DNA from: Phlebopus portentosus
Taxonomy: Eukaryota; Basidiomycota; Agaricomycetes; Boletales; Boletinellaceae
NCBI GenBank assembly: GCA_037892935.1
Contig: JAYXKI010000002.1
Span: 1,922,001 to 1,986,000 of the forward strand
Length of the DNA: 64,000 bases
Reading direction: 5' to 3'
Shown: positions 34,872 through 52,224 of the stretch, in pieces
Layout of the letters: the number at the start of each line of letters is the position of its first letter
Numbering within the stretch: position 1 is the stretch's first letter
Translations under genes and position numbers: made by a program
Notes under the pieces: generated by a model
What the model was told of the DNA's origin: nothing
The model's input: only the letters and a program-made list of their open reading frames with translations
Database searches by the model: none

Positions 34872-35760
34872 TCAGTCCTGGAGCAAGCAGAATAACCCGC
34901 ACGGTTGTAGTTGTCGCTGTCAGAAAGTCGTCGCGTCGTTGTGAGAGGCTTGAGGCTATGCAAATATATAGTGAATTGAAAAGTGCCCGTGTGCATTCGT
35001 CTGTCTAGCTGGTACCACTTGAGCCACTTTTTTTATGTACCGAATTGAAGCACACACGGCCTCAGGTTCGCGGGCCCATTTGTTGACAATTTGAGTCGAG
35101 CCCTCGATGACGGATCATCGAGTCATCCAGGTGTAAGTCATCATTTCAGCATTTGTTAGCCGAGTACTATGTAGTATCAGCATATACTGGGTACTTTGAC
35201 TCTTGAGCGCTCCTGCGTACACGGACCCGGCCCTGGCAGAATAATGGTTCGACGTTCCGCCACTGTTCAACGGTCCTATTCACGGATGACTAGCGGTCCG
35301 AACTCGTTCCTCTGTGATCCTGATAGAGCAGTCACTTAACCACCACACAAGTGCAGCGTGTAGAGCAGAGAACAAAGACAGCACGGCTTTGACCTTGTAT
35401 TCCTCAATCATCTCTTATTACTGCAGTAAGCCCCCCAGTTGGTCCTTTGTACTATATAGAAGCTCAAGTATATATAAGAGACTAAGAATAGCAGGAAGGA
35501 AGGATGAGGTGTCGGAGAAACGAATCATAGACCGTGATCACTGAAGGAGCGTGAATTAGGATACCGGCTGTTCCAATAGAGAAAAAGGGAAGACGAGTAA
35601 TGGTTGTGGGTAGGTGGGGCAGCGGTTGCTGCGTTCCAAATCAGAGAGCATACAGAAACAGAAATTAAACAACTAATGACATTGGGGGAGAAACGTGGCA
35701 GATATAATTTAGAATCGAACGTTGCCGACTCGGAGGCCGTCACCGTTGTTCCTGATAGGC
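34872..35760. other. Intergenic, 0.9 kb, no gene seen
   Basis: 5' flank of PDE1 and 3' flank of EDE1. A/T-rich patches such as TATATATAAG at about 35468-35480 occur. No coding frame is supported on either strand. Confidence 0.5.
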
Positions 35761-38700
35761 TTAAGCCGTGCCGAGAAGGCTATTAAGCGCCCGCTGGACA
35801 TCATACCCATGTTTCTCCAGCGCTTCCAGCGCTTGCGATCGGCTGAAGCCCATACTGCACAATTGCTTCACGGGTTCAACATCATCCTCCACCGCAGGTG
35901 TACCCGTCGTGTCTTGCGGCTCGGCAACAGGCCCTAAGAAGTGCGGAGGAGGCATCGGCGGAGGCTCGTGCTTCGCCTTCTTCCGTCCGAAGGGTAAACG
36001 GATCTGCTAGGATCTCAGTGAGATCTGGATATATATTTACAAACATATGCTTACGCTGAGCTTTGAATGCCTGTGTTGCGGAGGCGGCTTTCCATGCACG
36101 GAACCATCAGTCGAGGAACCGGTCGATCTCCGCGGAGGCGGACTCGGTGATCGAGCAGCCGGGGGAGAAGCAGGCGGTGCCGTCACCTGTGGTGATCTCG
36201 GAGGGGACTGAATACGCTGAGTCGTTGCTTCAGCATCAGGCTGTCTGGGTTGCGTCGTGATACTTGTCGACGCTGAAGGCGCATTGAAGTTCAAGGCCAA
36301 AGCTTGATCACCACCACCACCGAAAGCATCCTCAAAGGAAATGCCAAGGTCACCCACAGAAGGCTGTGGTGGTCGAGAGGACATTTGGGATGAACCGGCT
36401 GAACCAAATGCGTCATCGAATGACAATGCCGGTTTGTTGGCCTCCTGAACCTTTGACGTGGTGTCTTGACCAGACGGAGCAGGCGTAAATGCAGAACCAA
36501 AATCTGGTACTGTTTTCGGCAATTCTTGCGAAGATCCATTCAGGACTGGAACAGGAGGTACGAAGGCAGATGCAGGAGTCGGCCCAAGCTCCGCCTTCGC
36601 CGCATTGAAATCAAAATTATCATCAAAAGCTGAGTCAAGCTGGAATCGTGGGGCCGCGGAACCAGTACCAGGTGTCGAGATCTTGCCCATGGCTTCATCA
36701 AAAGCATTCACTCCAGAGGCAGCTAAAGAAATGGTTAAATCAGAGCCAATCTTTATAAGCCGAATATACTAACCAGTTGGTACACTGTCAAAGGGTGAGC
36801 TACCTTCGGGTATTTTACCGTTGACCGGAGCCTTGTCCATTGGTTGCGGTTCAGAAAAGAACAGATCGGTCATAGTAACTTTGTTTTCGGGAAGACCGCC
36901 GACCGAGGTTTCCATCTTTGATTCGTTTTCCTTCAATCCAAACGCATCCTCAAATGTATTTGAGGTCGTGGTAGGTGTAGGCTCGAGAGAATTGTTCGTT
37001 GTTCCCACAGCCAGTCCCTTCGTAGACTCGTCGAAAGCACTACCAGTAGAAGTTCGGGCTTCCTTCGCATCGTGAAAATCCCTTTCGTTGTCACTATCGG
37101 AATCGCTCTCTTCTGCCTCCTTCTCAACCAATTTCGAGTTTAGGTCCGTATGGGCATCATTCTCAATATTGGTTGAGCCGCTCGGAACCTGCGAGTCCAC
37201 TGCAGGGAAGTGTTTAGCAGCTGCATCGACTACATCATTCGAGGATGGCGATCTTTCAGGAACTTTAGATATCACGTCCGGCTCCGCTAGTGGAGTGGCA
37301 GTTTTGTCCTGAGACTCAACCGCTATGGGACTCGTCACAAAATCTGGCGCAAGCGCAGATGTCTTATCAGGGCTCTCCGCTATTGAGGTTGCACTACTCT
37401 TATCAGCATCTCCCAAGCCGAATGGATCATCGATCGACGACGCAGGTCCCGTTGTGGATGTTGAGGGTTCAGCGGCGACTACATAGGCTGCTTGTGGCAC
37501 TTCAGCGGTCTTTTGCTCAGGCACAAGTGGCGCAAATGGAGAAGCCTGAATTGTCTCCGTTGGTGGCCGAGTCTGCGGCGTTGGAGCAGAGAGGGTATCG
37601 GTTGTGGGAGCCACGAAGGGAGATGCAGGACGAGAACCAGGTGATTGCATCATTAGGCGCTCAAATGGATTAGTTGCCCTCGCGCTCGTCGGCGAACCGA
37701 TGGAAGGTGGTGGACTCGCTGGCAGAGGTTGCTGCGCCGCAATAGATGGAGTGTCCATCCTCAGCGGCTCAGAGGCGACTGGTACCGGAGACGCAATACC
37801 ATTTGTCTGTATAGGCTCTGGTTCCTTCGCAAGCTCAGCTTCGGTCGCCTGCAATTCTTCGATAGTCTCATGAGTCTCACGTTCCGCATCTTCGAGTTCC
37901 TTCGCGAGTTTTGCCCTTTCCGCTTCCCGAGTAGCAAGCTGCTTCTTTGCGATTGCAAGGAGACCTTTCTGGTGTTTCGTTTCCTTTTTAGCCTTCTCGA
38001 TGTCAGCCTTCGTACGCTCTGCCTCTTCACCAACCTCCTTCATACGGCGCTGGAGCTCGCGAACTTCCTCCTTATCACGCAACACTGCTCCTTCAACTTC
38101 CGCCTTCTCAACGCGTAAGGCGCTAAGGTCACTCTCGGCTGAGATAAGTTGTTCCCGCGTTTGTGCGATATCCTTGCTCTGTGCTGCAAATCTCTCGCGT
38201 AACGTCTCGAGAAGTTTTGTTTCCGTCTCGTACGCCGCTTTCGCAGATGAGAGCTGTGTCTGTAGCGCGGAAAGCTGTCTCGCCTGTGATGCAAGGCTAC
38301 TTTCCACGGTTTGTCGTTCCGCCTTCGTAGTCTCCAAAGAGCGATTTGTAGAGTTGAGCTGGTTCTGGACGTTGCCAATCTCCGCGGAATTGTCTGGGAC
38401 AGACGAAGAAGGCTTGCCTTCATCGTCACTCAACAAGTCACGATTTGCTTTCGATATAAATAAGAACACAAGTCGTCTGTACAGTTAAGGGAGATCCCGA
38501 CTTACAAGGAGGGCTAAATGGCGCCGCGCCGAATGGATCAGTCGCGCGAGGCGGTATAGATGGAGGTTTGGGAGATGCGACTCCAATATGCTGCTGAGAA
38601 ACGCGCCCAGTCAGTTGAGGCTGCAGCACTGGTGTGGCATGAGTAGGAGATGGCGATCCGAATGTCGAAGCCGGAGGCGGTGGAGATGTTGCTGATGCGG

Positions 38701-40232
38701 GCGGCGAGTCATCCCATAACAGATCGCGGACTGGCTCGGGCACTGGAGCAGGGGCCGACGCGGCAGTCGAAACTTGAGCTGCACCTCCTAAACGTGGCGC
38801 GCGCATAGCGGGAGGAACCAAGGACACAGGGAGTGTCGCAGGAATCTCCTTTCCGGCTAATTTGCCTTGAATAAGATGCATCGCTACTGCAAATCCATCA
38901 CGCGTAAGTCGGCCATCGTTATTCAGGTCAGCAAGATCCCTAAGAAGTTTCACATAAGTCTTTATTATAACAAAATAAAGCATTCCAAAATGATACTAAC
39001 CAGACCTGAGCGAGAACGTCCTCGGAAAGCTTAGACTGTAGCATGAAGGGCACAGCGACATCACCCTCAATGAATCCACGCTTCGTCGTATCGAGACTGT
39101 CAAAGAATTGATCAAAACGCGTCTTCTCTTCGGAAGTCACGTCCCAAGGCTGCGCTGCAGTCCCGAAAGCACTTGCTCCAAGCGCAGTCACGGGGTTAGG
39201 CGCAAAGTGCACAGAAGGTTGATTGGGGATCGCCATGCTAAGCCTACTATATTCCTGACCCGTGGTCTGCGGTTGCAATCGGCGGGTGCCAGTGCCAGTA
39301 GTTTGCGCAGCTAACGGTGTCGGAGCAGTGGCTGCGGGAGAGAAAAACCCAGTTAAAGACGGACTTAGTGAGATCATGCTGTTTCCGGTGCCATGCGACA
39401 CAACACCTGTGGGACCTCGTCCACCTGCCTGCTCGTAAAGACCTGGCGGAAGAGTCGCGGGCGGCGACTTTAGTTGGCCCGACATGATTGCCTGTATAAA
39501 GTACATAGCAATCGTGAAGTCGGTCTGATCCAATGACCCACGATCTTGTGTATCTGCCAACGTCCTAAAAGCTCCTATTAGTGAGCCATACAACTAAAGA
39601 GAATAGCCAAATGTACCATATCCGTGACAGTGCCTCGAAGGGCAGCTTGGACTTTACGAAGACATCTCTCGCCTTGTCGCCTGAACGCAACTTAACAAAG
39701 AGAATATCACGAAGGGATCGCGTATACACCTACCACTTAGTAAACCATTGACCGGACCACAGCCGAGAAAAAGTCGCAGAAATTTGGTCTTGTCCTCTGG
39801 GGTAAGGGGTGGATGTAACGCTGTTGATTGTGGCGATTTTGGAGGACTAGACAGTAGAGTCGACGGTTTGGGAGAGACGCCCTCTATATGCCCCAATGGA
39901 CCAGCTGGACGATGTAAGACGGGAGTTAAGAGACGGTAAAACCGAAATGAGTACGCACGTCTTTCGAGAAGGGACTCGTTGACCTTTTCACCCTTCTGGG
40001 CATGGCCGATCAGTCTGAGAGCAATGGCAACGCCTTTTCGTGTCAAGAAACCGTTGTTCTCTTTGTCGGCTATTGTCCATATCTCGCCAAGAACGGATGG
40101 AGGCAGGTTTGCACCCGAGAACGCTTCGACAGCCTTGTCGCCGGTGATTATGCCGAGCTTCTGTGGGTCTGCGACTGCAAAGACGTTGTTCACGAGTGCG
40201 AGCTCAGCGGTAGATGGAGAAAAAGAGGACAT
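35761..40232 (-). CDS. EDE1: Ede1/Eps15-like endocytic scaffold: three EH domains, coiled coil, C-terminal UBA
   Basis: ATG 40232 starts [20 protein letters not shown] domain 1 ([39 protein letters not shown]), EH domain 2 ([20 protein letters not shown]) and EH domain 3 ([40 protein letters not shown]) occupy roughly the first 480 residues. A Pro/Ala/Ser linker follows, then a coiled coil of about 170 residues rich in Glu, Lys, Arg and Ala. A long Ser/Pro/Asp linker with repeated DPFG, NPFE and DDAFG-type motifs comes next, and the C-terminal UBA domain reads [20 protein letters not shown] to [10 protein letters not shown]. Ede1 is an early organiser of clathrin-mediated endocytosis: EH domains bind NPF motifs, and the UBA binds ubiquitinated cargo. 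The gene has few introns in its 3' half. It is divergent from UBE2C. Confidence 0.94.
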
Positions 40233-40724
40233 GGTGGAAGGTGCACAACGGAGGGCGTGCGCGGGGTATTAGTATAAGTAAGTACAAGTGGAAGATGGGA
40301 GACCTCCTCAAGCGGACAGGACAGTACGCGGGCGGGTCACTGGCAAGTCCGACGCACGGCCAGTTACGCTCAACTCAACCTGATGTGATAACAAAATACG
40401 TAGCTCAACACTCCTCGGAATTTTTTGTCTTTTCATTTTCATTCTTTTCATTCTGAAAATCACTCTGAATCGCGTATATTCGACGGATAACTGTCTTCAT
40501 CTTCCCATAGGTCCTACACAAATCTACTTACTAGTACCGGCTACGTAAGACGCTCTTACCTACGTAAGCGCCTCTCAGGCTTTTGATCTCGTCAGCCACC
40601 GGGGCACGTGGAGAGCACGGGGACAAATTGAAAGGTCAACCAACAAACGCGATTTCAGCTTGTTCAACTTCTCCCATTCCATTATTCCATTCATCTCTCA
40701 CGATTGCACGCCCTTTCTCTCGCC
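40233..40724. promoter_or_regulatory. Divergent EDE1/UBE2C promoter region
   Basis: CACGTG sits at 40615-40620, 110 bp before the UBE2C ATG. TACGTAAG occurs twice (40542-40549 and 40561-40568), and between them GTAAGA-CGC-TCTTAC forms a perfect 6-bp inverted repeat. A T-rich run at about 40420-40455 adds a nucleosome-poor-looking segment. No gene is seen. Confidence 0.5.
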
Positions 40725-41667
40725 ATGGAACAGATTTCGTCTCCTCTCGCACCGCCGCGCAGCTCCTCAAAGTCATCTGCTAGTTCTTCATCCACTGAAA
40801 GTTCCGTCAGCGTCACTAAAAGGTCTGCTCTTTTCTTCTCCCGTGCTTACCCAAACTTATGCCCGTGAAGACTCGGAAATGAACTCATGACTCTAATGGT
40901 ATGTATACTTCGTTTTCTTGTCTGTTGCTTGTACTGAGAGTGCGGACTCTTTAGATGTCTTCCTCACCCGGGATCGTGCGTTGCTTATCTGTAGAGTCCA
41001 GAGCTCAACTCATGTTACATTTGCCATAGTCTGCCTTCCCGAAGAGCGATGCGAATCTGTTTGAATGGATCGGGACCATAGAAGGTGCCTCTGGAACGGT
41101 AAGTTTCCCGTTGTTGCGTTCGTTCGCGTCTTGACGTGCCACATCACGTGTTCATGAACTTCGTTCCTCCAACCCAACTTTAAAGGTCTACGCCGGATTG
41201 ACGTTCAAAATCTCCATCTCATTCCCGCCTAATTACCCATACGTTGCTCCGACGATCCGTTTTGACACCCCCTGTTATCATCCGAATGTGGATCTTAATG
41301 GAAACATCTGCCTTGACATCCTCCAGGTCGGTTTATTGTCGCGCGTTTTGCGGAATAGAACCCTCACAAGACGTGTTTACAGGATAAATGGTCTGCGGTA
41401 TACAGTGTACACACCATCCTGCTTTCATTGCAGTCCCTTCTTGGCGGTGAGTTTGGTTAACCCCGGAACCACATGGCAATTGATAGTCTCCTAGAACCGA
41501 ACAATGCGTCGCCCTTGAATACTGAAGCTGCGAATCTTTGGAGCAACCAGACTGGTAAGCATATTTCGCTTGGAACATTACAACAGCGATGTTTATACCT
41601 TCCGTCATCAGAATTCAAGGTACAGCTCCTGAAGCACTATCGTCCGGTCGACTGCGATGCTGCGTGA
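40725..41667 (+). CDS. Ubiquitin-conjugating enzyme E2 C (UBE2C/Ubc11, APC/C-specific E2)
   Basis: Seven or so short exons. ATG 40725 opens a Ser-rich N-terminal extension ([18 protein letters not shown]). The family hallmark [10 protein letters not shown] joins to MSSSPGIS and [20 protein letters not shown]. The core has [17 protein letters not shown] and [18 protein letters not shown] with the catalytic Cys in NICLDI, then [20 protein letters not shown] and [16 protein letters not shown]. The end is [18 protein letters not shown], with TGA at 41665-41667. UBE2C-type E2s charge ubiquitin for the anaphase-promoting complex and trigger mitotic exit. The extension and ELMTLM block distinguish it from other E2s. 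One intron (41101-41186) also contains a CACGTG, at 41145-41150. Confidence 0.95.
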
Positions 41668-41950
41668 TCGTTTTCACTATCTCATGTATTTCTGCTTTGT
41701 TGGACACCTTCCCTGTTTCTCAGGGCTCATGTATTTCATGCATTATCACTGCACGACTAAACGGTTTATCGCATTGTGTTTCCTGCTGTTTTGTATATCT
41801 GGTGTGATTGTAAAGACGAGGAAGGTTGAGGAAATAAATACTAAACTCGAAAAAGAACTTGTTCGCATCACGTGCTTACTCATCACTTAACCCCTTCGGA
41901 GTCCTGACCTCAACTGTCTCTTTCTTTCTCCTTACTTATTCTCTCCACGC

Positions 41951-46492
<4,542 letters not shown>

Positions 46493-46886
46493 TGTATTTT
46501 TTTAGTTTCTCCCATTGTGTTATGCGTAGAGTTAGACGAGTATTGTACGAATACGGATAATGCTTAACCGGTGCAAAGACCATGGTTACGGGAAAGGCAA
46601 TATCAGATCAGATAATTTCATTGTTTGTTTTGTTTGTCAGAGTCTCTCTTCATCACCAACGCCCATCTCCTCTCGCTGTTCGCTTTCTCTGGCCCTCTCT
46701 TTCTCTCGTCTGCGCTGAAGCTCTGCTGGACTGTCGAAGGATTTGTGGCTGGCTCCGGCAAATCTCTTTCTCTCTTAATACCGGAATCTGAGATAAGCGT
46801 GGCAGTACATATACTGGCAATCCAAGTCGAATACACCTGCTGCGCAGGCAGGCCGACATAGTACTCAAACTTCATCTACATCTACC
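46493..46886. other. Intergenic between PRP16 and the Sel1-repeat gene
   Basis: 3' UTR of PRP16 and C/T-rich 5' region of the next gene. No gene is seen. Confidence 0.5.
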
Positions 46887-48928
46887 ATGGCAGCAATGAG
46901 CGCACATCCTAGGCCCTTCAACTATGGCTCTGGTCCATCCTGGGGTTCAGGGAGTCAGGCGCCTGGGCGTAGTCCTTCGAGTCGTAATGCTTATCCTATG
47001 TACAGGCATCCCTATGCTACTAGCCAATACGAAGAAGAGGAAGACGAGACACCCAAACGAGACTCATTCACTGCTCCAGATGTTCGCGTAATGGCACCGT
47101 CGCGAGCTGGAGAGGCCCCGAGGCCCGACTCAGTGTGGAGCGACGATAAGAGCATCTACAGCGAGCGCATGTCCACCACCGTCTCCGCTCCTCAAACATT
47201 CTATTCCTCTCTTTTTCAGTCCGAAAATCCATCCTCGCATCACCTTTCAGCAATGTCGTCGACGTCGGAGGTGAGCCGAAATTCGTGGCAGGGGAGCGCC
47301 CGTCCAGATAGTAACGTGGACCCGTTCTCGTTCATGAAGTATGAATCGCCTCGACAGCAGCTGCCTAAAGTCGTTGTGTCCTCCCCGTCAGACAATTCGT
47401 TCCGAATGCAGTCTCAACATGAAGAAGAATACGTCGACGAGGACCGGGACGCTGTTATTCCTCATCCCATAACTCCGCCTCCGTTTCAGCCACCTCAAGG
47501 ACGAGTACCCAGCGCCGTGCAGGGCACTCGCAACTTCTCCCGTCCGAACAGAGCTATTATTTCTACTCCAGACCTCTCAACCACTTCCCAATCTTTTAGT
47601 CGACCTCCTATTCCTAGTTCCGAAGAACAGAAAAGAGAGGTCTTAGAGCGAAATCAGAATCGTCAAAGACTCGGCCAAGGATCACCGCTTTCACAACCGG
47701 CGTCGCCGAATGCGTCTCGGAGCTCACCGCATTTGCCACCATTAGGTCCTTCTTATGCTCGTGACGAATCCGGATACGGGCCCTCTAGAAGTGAATACAT
47801 GGCCGTTCCGGGGATTCGAACACGGTCATCTTCTCCATCTCGTACTCCAGAACGAGGTCCTGAGCTGACACTCTCCCAATCCTCTTCTTCGTCCTCCGTC
47901 TCTAGTAACCCTTCACCAAGGACACCTCAAGGCAACAGCGGACTGGTCGTTCTCCCGTCGAGTCCGCCTGGCGTACGTGTCTCTGCGACAGAGAGCGTGT
48001 ACTCAATGTATTCGTACTACAACCTTGATAATACGTCTCCAGGATCATCTCCATCGACCACTACACACTTCGATCAATCTAAAATCGCCGAAGTCAGCAA
48101 TGCATCGAGTGCCAGTAGTCCGAGTCCGAATGGTCTGACAAGTCCGGGGAAGAAGGGCAAATCTCATTCATCTGCTAAGCACGATGATCTACCAATGGAT
48201 CCAAAGACAGCAGACGACTATCTAGCTCTCGGGATTGCCCATCACGAAGCCGACCGCCTGAAGGAGTCTGCAGAGTGCTTCGAGAAATCTGCTACTCTAG
48301 AGGGTGCAAGTGGAGCGGGGATGCTGATGTGGGGATTATCGCTACGACATGGATGGGGTGTCCCGAAGGACGAGGCGCGTGCATTTAAGTTGCTGAAGCG
48401 AGCCGCAGAGCATGCCGTTGTTGATTTGCAGCAAGGTAGAGATGGAAGAGATGCAGTAAAAGTATGCCGCATCGTACTTAGTTGTATTCTGAACCTAATT
48501 TTCCCATAAACTTCACAGAAAGAGCTAGTTCTCGCTGTTTACGAGGTGGGGCAGTGTTTCTTCCAGGGGTGGGGAGTACCGAAGGACAAAGCTATGGGAG
48601 TTGTGCGTACCAATCTCTTGCATCTCTCAACGCTCAACTAAACTCTATTCGATCTTATCATATTATATAGAGTTATTTCCAAACGGCCGCTCAGCTAGGA
48701 GACCCGGACGCACAGCAAGATCTGGCATTCTGCCTCGCCAATGGGAAAGGGTGCAAGAAGGACAGGAAGGCAGCGGCGAAGTGGTATCGTGCAGCGGTAT
48801 GTACATGCGTCGCTGCTTCTTCGTGAAGGTGGGTACTTAGCTGACGTTCTCGGGTGTTTACATAGGCCGAGCAAGGAGCTAGCACAGTCGGCCTGGCGTG
48901 GATTTACAAGCCCAAGTACATGGAATGA
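46887..48928 (+). CDS. Sel1-repeat protein, Nif1-like putative cell-cycle regulator
   Basis: ATG 46887 opens a long disordered Ser/Pro-rich region of about 430 residues. It is followed by DDYLALGIAHHEADRLKESA and GMLMWGLSLRHGWGVPKDEA, then across introns by VYEVGQCFFQGWGVPKDKAM and AAQLGDPDAQQDLAFCLANG with GKGCKKDRKAAAKWYRAA. The last exon reads AEQGASTVGLAWIYKPKYME with TGA at 48926-48928. The repeats are Sel1/TPR-like helical pairs. The arrangement of a disordered N terminus, the LGIAHHEA block and a final IYKPKYM-type end resembles fungal proteins annotated as Nif1 (a Nim1-interacting mitotic regulator in fission yeast). That function is inferred from resemblance only. No signal peptide or CaaX box is present. 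Confidence 0.8.
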
Positions 48929-49505
48929 TCAGATTGAAATTCATTCGGAGACTTGGTCAGGCTCCGCAACTGATATCTTCATTTGCTCCTCTTCCATATT
49001 TGGTAGCGTTACTTGTCTCTTTTATGCCTCTCCTTCCCCATTGGATGGTTAAATTATCAATACATATTGGCCGCCTGCGATACCCCTTGAACTCTCGTTT
49101 TACCCCCTTTACTTTCAATTTTTACAACTTTTTCTTCGGGATCTTGTATGAAAGCTCGATCGATTAGTCTATTCTGGATATGCAATAAATACCACACCAT
49201 CGGTTGCTGTCAGAGATTTTCTGCTTATTGATCTGGCGGTGCAACAGTTCGCAGTTGTCTGAGAATCGTCTCTCGCCAGAGAGGGTATCATGCGGCATAC
49301 AAAAAAAACCCGACCTTTTTCGGCAATTGGGACAGCAAGACGACGAGAAGACACTTATTAATACCAAAGCAAATCAAAAGCATGTACTTATTATACTCTT
49401 CAAAAATAATACAAACCGAGAACAAAAAAAAAGGGTACACCCCTCTCTCCTCTCTCCTCACCTTCTCTTTCCTTCAAGAAGAAACGATCCAGCATTCGGC
49501 CTGTT
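48929..49505. other. Convergent 3' regions
   Basis: This stretch lies between the Sel1-repeat gene stop and the transporter stop on the other strand. It contains poly-A and poly-T runs (for example around 49300 and 49425) but no supported gene. Confidence 0.5.
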
Positions 49506-51295
49506 CTATCGGCTCGCATTCGCACGGTCGCGCCGCTCGCGATACACTAGATTAAGCGCAAAGCCGAACGTCGCTAGAGCGGCGGCGAAGACGTAGAAGA
49601 CGCGGCCTTCGCGGAAGGGGTCGCCCCACGCGAGGAAGTTGCGCAGGGGGAGGAAGATCAGCCCGACGGTGAAGTTCGCGATCCCTATTTCATGTTTTAG
49701 CGAAGAGATTGAAATAAAGCGAGAATGGGGAATGGGGAAGAGCGTAGAGGGGAAGACGGACGTACAGTTAAGCGAAAGTGCGGCAGATGACAGAGCTCCA
49801 ACGGCCTTGTGGGGCGAGAAGTGAGTCAGCTCAAACCCACTTTCAAGGGAAACGGAAAACATACATGATACGGTGCGATATCCGAGATGACCACGAACGG
49901 CACAGGACCCATCCCACATGCGAATGAGGCGACGAAGGTGATGATAGCGACGCTGGCGAGCATTTTCTGGTTCGCGTCGAGTCCGTAGCCGACTGCTAGA
50001 AGGGAGATGAAGGACCCGAGCATGGAGATATTGAGGAGGGACTTGCGGCCCATGCGCTATCGCCGAAGGACGAAGAAGCGTGTAGGTGAGGAGGAGTGTC
50101 TCGCGCTTTCAGGTGGAAGAAGGTACGTACCTCGATGAGGATTATAGGTGGGAATGTCATCGCGACGTTCACAATAGTAACAGCCAGAGAGACGTAAGGT
50201 CCCAAAGACGGGAGGGTCTTGCCTAGTATCTTGTTACTATAATACAGCACTGCGTTGATACCGGAGAATTGTTGTGCAGCCATTGCGAATACCACGACCA
50301 GCACCGGAATTCGGAGCTCGGGTGCACGGAGGAGAGCGCCGAGCGAGACCGTTTTGTTAGGTATATGCGCGACGAAGACGGGGACGTTTGGATCGGTGGG
50401 CGCGGGATCGTCAATGCCTTCCTCGTCGACGTCGGGAGCTGCACATAGCTCAGTTGCCATGGATTAACATGCACTACTCAAGGCAACAAGACGCACCTTC
50501 CGGATCGCGGCTCACGCTCTTGTATACCGCGCCTCCTCCTCCTCCAACCCACAGCTTATCACGTACGCGCTCCGCCTCGCGCAATCGTCCGTTCCCTTCG
50601 AGCCAGGCATGGCTCTCTGGCACAAGCGTTGCAGCAAGTAATTGCACAAGCGACAGAACCGCAGACACAAAAGGGACAAAGCGCCATACCCAGGGCGAAG
50701 CAAGCGCGAGACCGACCCCTTGTGTCGTTAAGATACCAAACACAATAGCTAACTGGAAGAATACGCCTGTTGCACCCTTGACTGCGGGCGGTGCGAGCTC
50801 GCCGAGGAACACAGGTCCGACTGAAACGCCGATCCCTGCACCGAGACCGACGAACACGCGTCCGAGTGTCAGCGTGAACATACCTGGAGCAAGCATCAAC
50901 GCCATAGCGCCAAACAGCATGAGGAGTGCATCGATGACGAGAGCGCCGCGTCTTCCTCGGCGTTCTGTGAGACCACCAGCGAATAGGCTTCCGAGCAGAC
51001 CGCCGATGGTGAACGCCGCGGTGACGACGGAGAAGTCGGCATCGGTCATGGGCACGCACGAAGGCAGAAACAGAGTGTATGATATTGACTTTGATGCGCC
51101 TGGTGGGTGGCGACATGTGAGGACGTCGCTGATTTGATTGAGTGCAGAGATATGAAAGCCATACTACGAGATCTCTTACGACGTGTTTCAAGAAAACGTT
51201 ATAGGGAAAACAAATACCTGGAATGCGGAGATAAGCAGCCAGATGAGACAGAATAGACCATATTTTGTAAATGACGATGCTTGGAAGGTGGTCAT
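49506..51295 (-). CDS. MFS sugar transporter (Vps73/YBR241C-like branch)
   Basis: ATG 51295 starts MTTFQASSFTKYGLFCLIWL (TM1), spliced to YGFHISALNQISDVLTC. Sugar-porter signatures follow: GGLLGSLFAGGLTERRGRRG, FVGLGAGIGVSVGPVFLGEL with APPAVKGATG, VPESHAWL, FAMAAQQFSGINAVLYYS, RMGRKSLLNI, and ACGMGPVPFVVISDI. The frame ends with NLVYRERRDRANASR and a TAG at 49506-49508. Twelve membrane spans are expected. The close match to PESxxWL and the QQxSGINxxxYYS motif makes a hexose-porter fold secure. The branch resembles yeast vacuolar Vps73 and YBR241C rather than plasma-membrane Hxt proteins, but substrate and location are inferences. The gene is divergent from the GH13 enzyme, which may hint at shared carbohydrate use. 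Confidence 0.88.
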
Positions 51296-52224
51296 GATGA
51301 CTTCTGGACGACCAATGCTGTCTCGCGGTCGTCGTTAGCTGCGATGATGAGCTGCGCAGTGATCGACGCTCGTCGCGCCGATGTCACGTGCTCTTCATTT
51401 TGCTTCCTTTCCAAATGAGTCACGTCACCGCCACCGCCGCCACCACCACCAACATCATCGACAAGTGGCATCAGGTGGCATGCTACTTTTGGGATGTTCA
51501 GACCGGTATGCTAAGAGACAGACGCCTGCTTCTTATTAGCGCCTGACAATTCGCCTCTTCTTCTCATTTCCGGAAGGCGTGCATGAGAAAACATACGAAG
51601 GAAACCCTGCAAAAAGCGCGGCGTTGCCACGTAAAGCCGCGTCGGTATGTTTGATGTCTGGTGTCATACGGTTGAATCCAGATTCAGATACTAGTATTAA
51701 GATCGTCTAATCTTGGAAGGGAAAGAAGATTGAGTTTTTTCGGGATATAAAAGGAACGAAGGAGATGCCGTCAGTTTGTGGGAGTACCCATCTCTGATCC
51801 GGTCAATTTCCAAGCTTCGTCGGTATTGAATCGGGCGGGATAATGCGGGTGTGGTTCCTTTCCGAGCGTAGTCGGAACCGAATGGGGTATAGATGATCTA
51901 GACACAAAGCCGGAAAGAAGACCTTCGAAGATCCATCCGCATGACTACAGTGAGAAAGAATATGAAAAAATATAGCTAATATAGCCATTTCTAGTTCCAG
52001 TTGTGTGTGTTGTTAGACCCAGCCGCCGCCCGATTCTCCCTCTCTCCTACCTATCCTATCCACCCTTCCTCTTCCTTCCCTCCGATTCTCAGCTCATCCC
52101 TACTGCTGGCACGGTAGTCGCCGGCCACGTTCACTCATTCTCCACCTCCCAAAGGCATTCCGACGCCCAGTCATTCTTTACAACTCCCCTTCCTCATTAC
52201 TGTAACTCCTATACCCAAGCCAAA
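51296..52224. promoter_or_regulatory. Divergent transporter/GH13 promoter region, 0.93 kb
   Basis: CACGTG at 51385-51390 lies 90 bp upstream of the transporter ATG. A TATAAAAGG at 51746-51754 points toward the GH13 gene but is about 470 bp from its ATG, which would need a long 5' UTR or a 5' intron. A C/T-rich tract fills about 52015-52090. A CCACCGCCGCCACCACCACC microsatellite-like run occurs at about 51428-51447. No gene is seen. Confidence 0.5.

Noticed and set aside
37761..38488. Plus- and minus-strand alternative frames opposite the Ede1 coiled coil
   Set aside because: These are mirror frames of repetitive Lys/Glu/Arg/Ala codons with no independent start, splice logic or motif.
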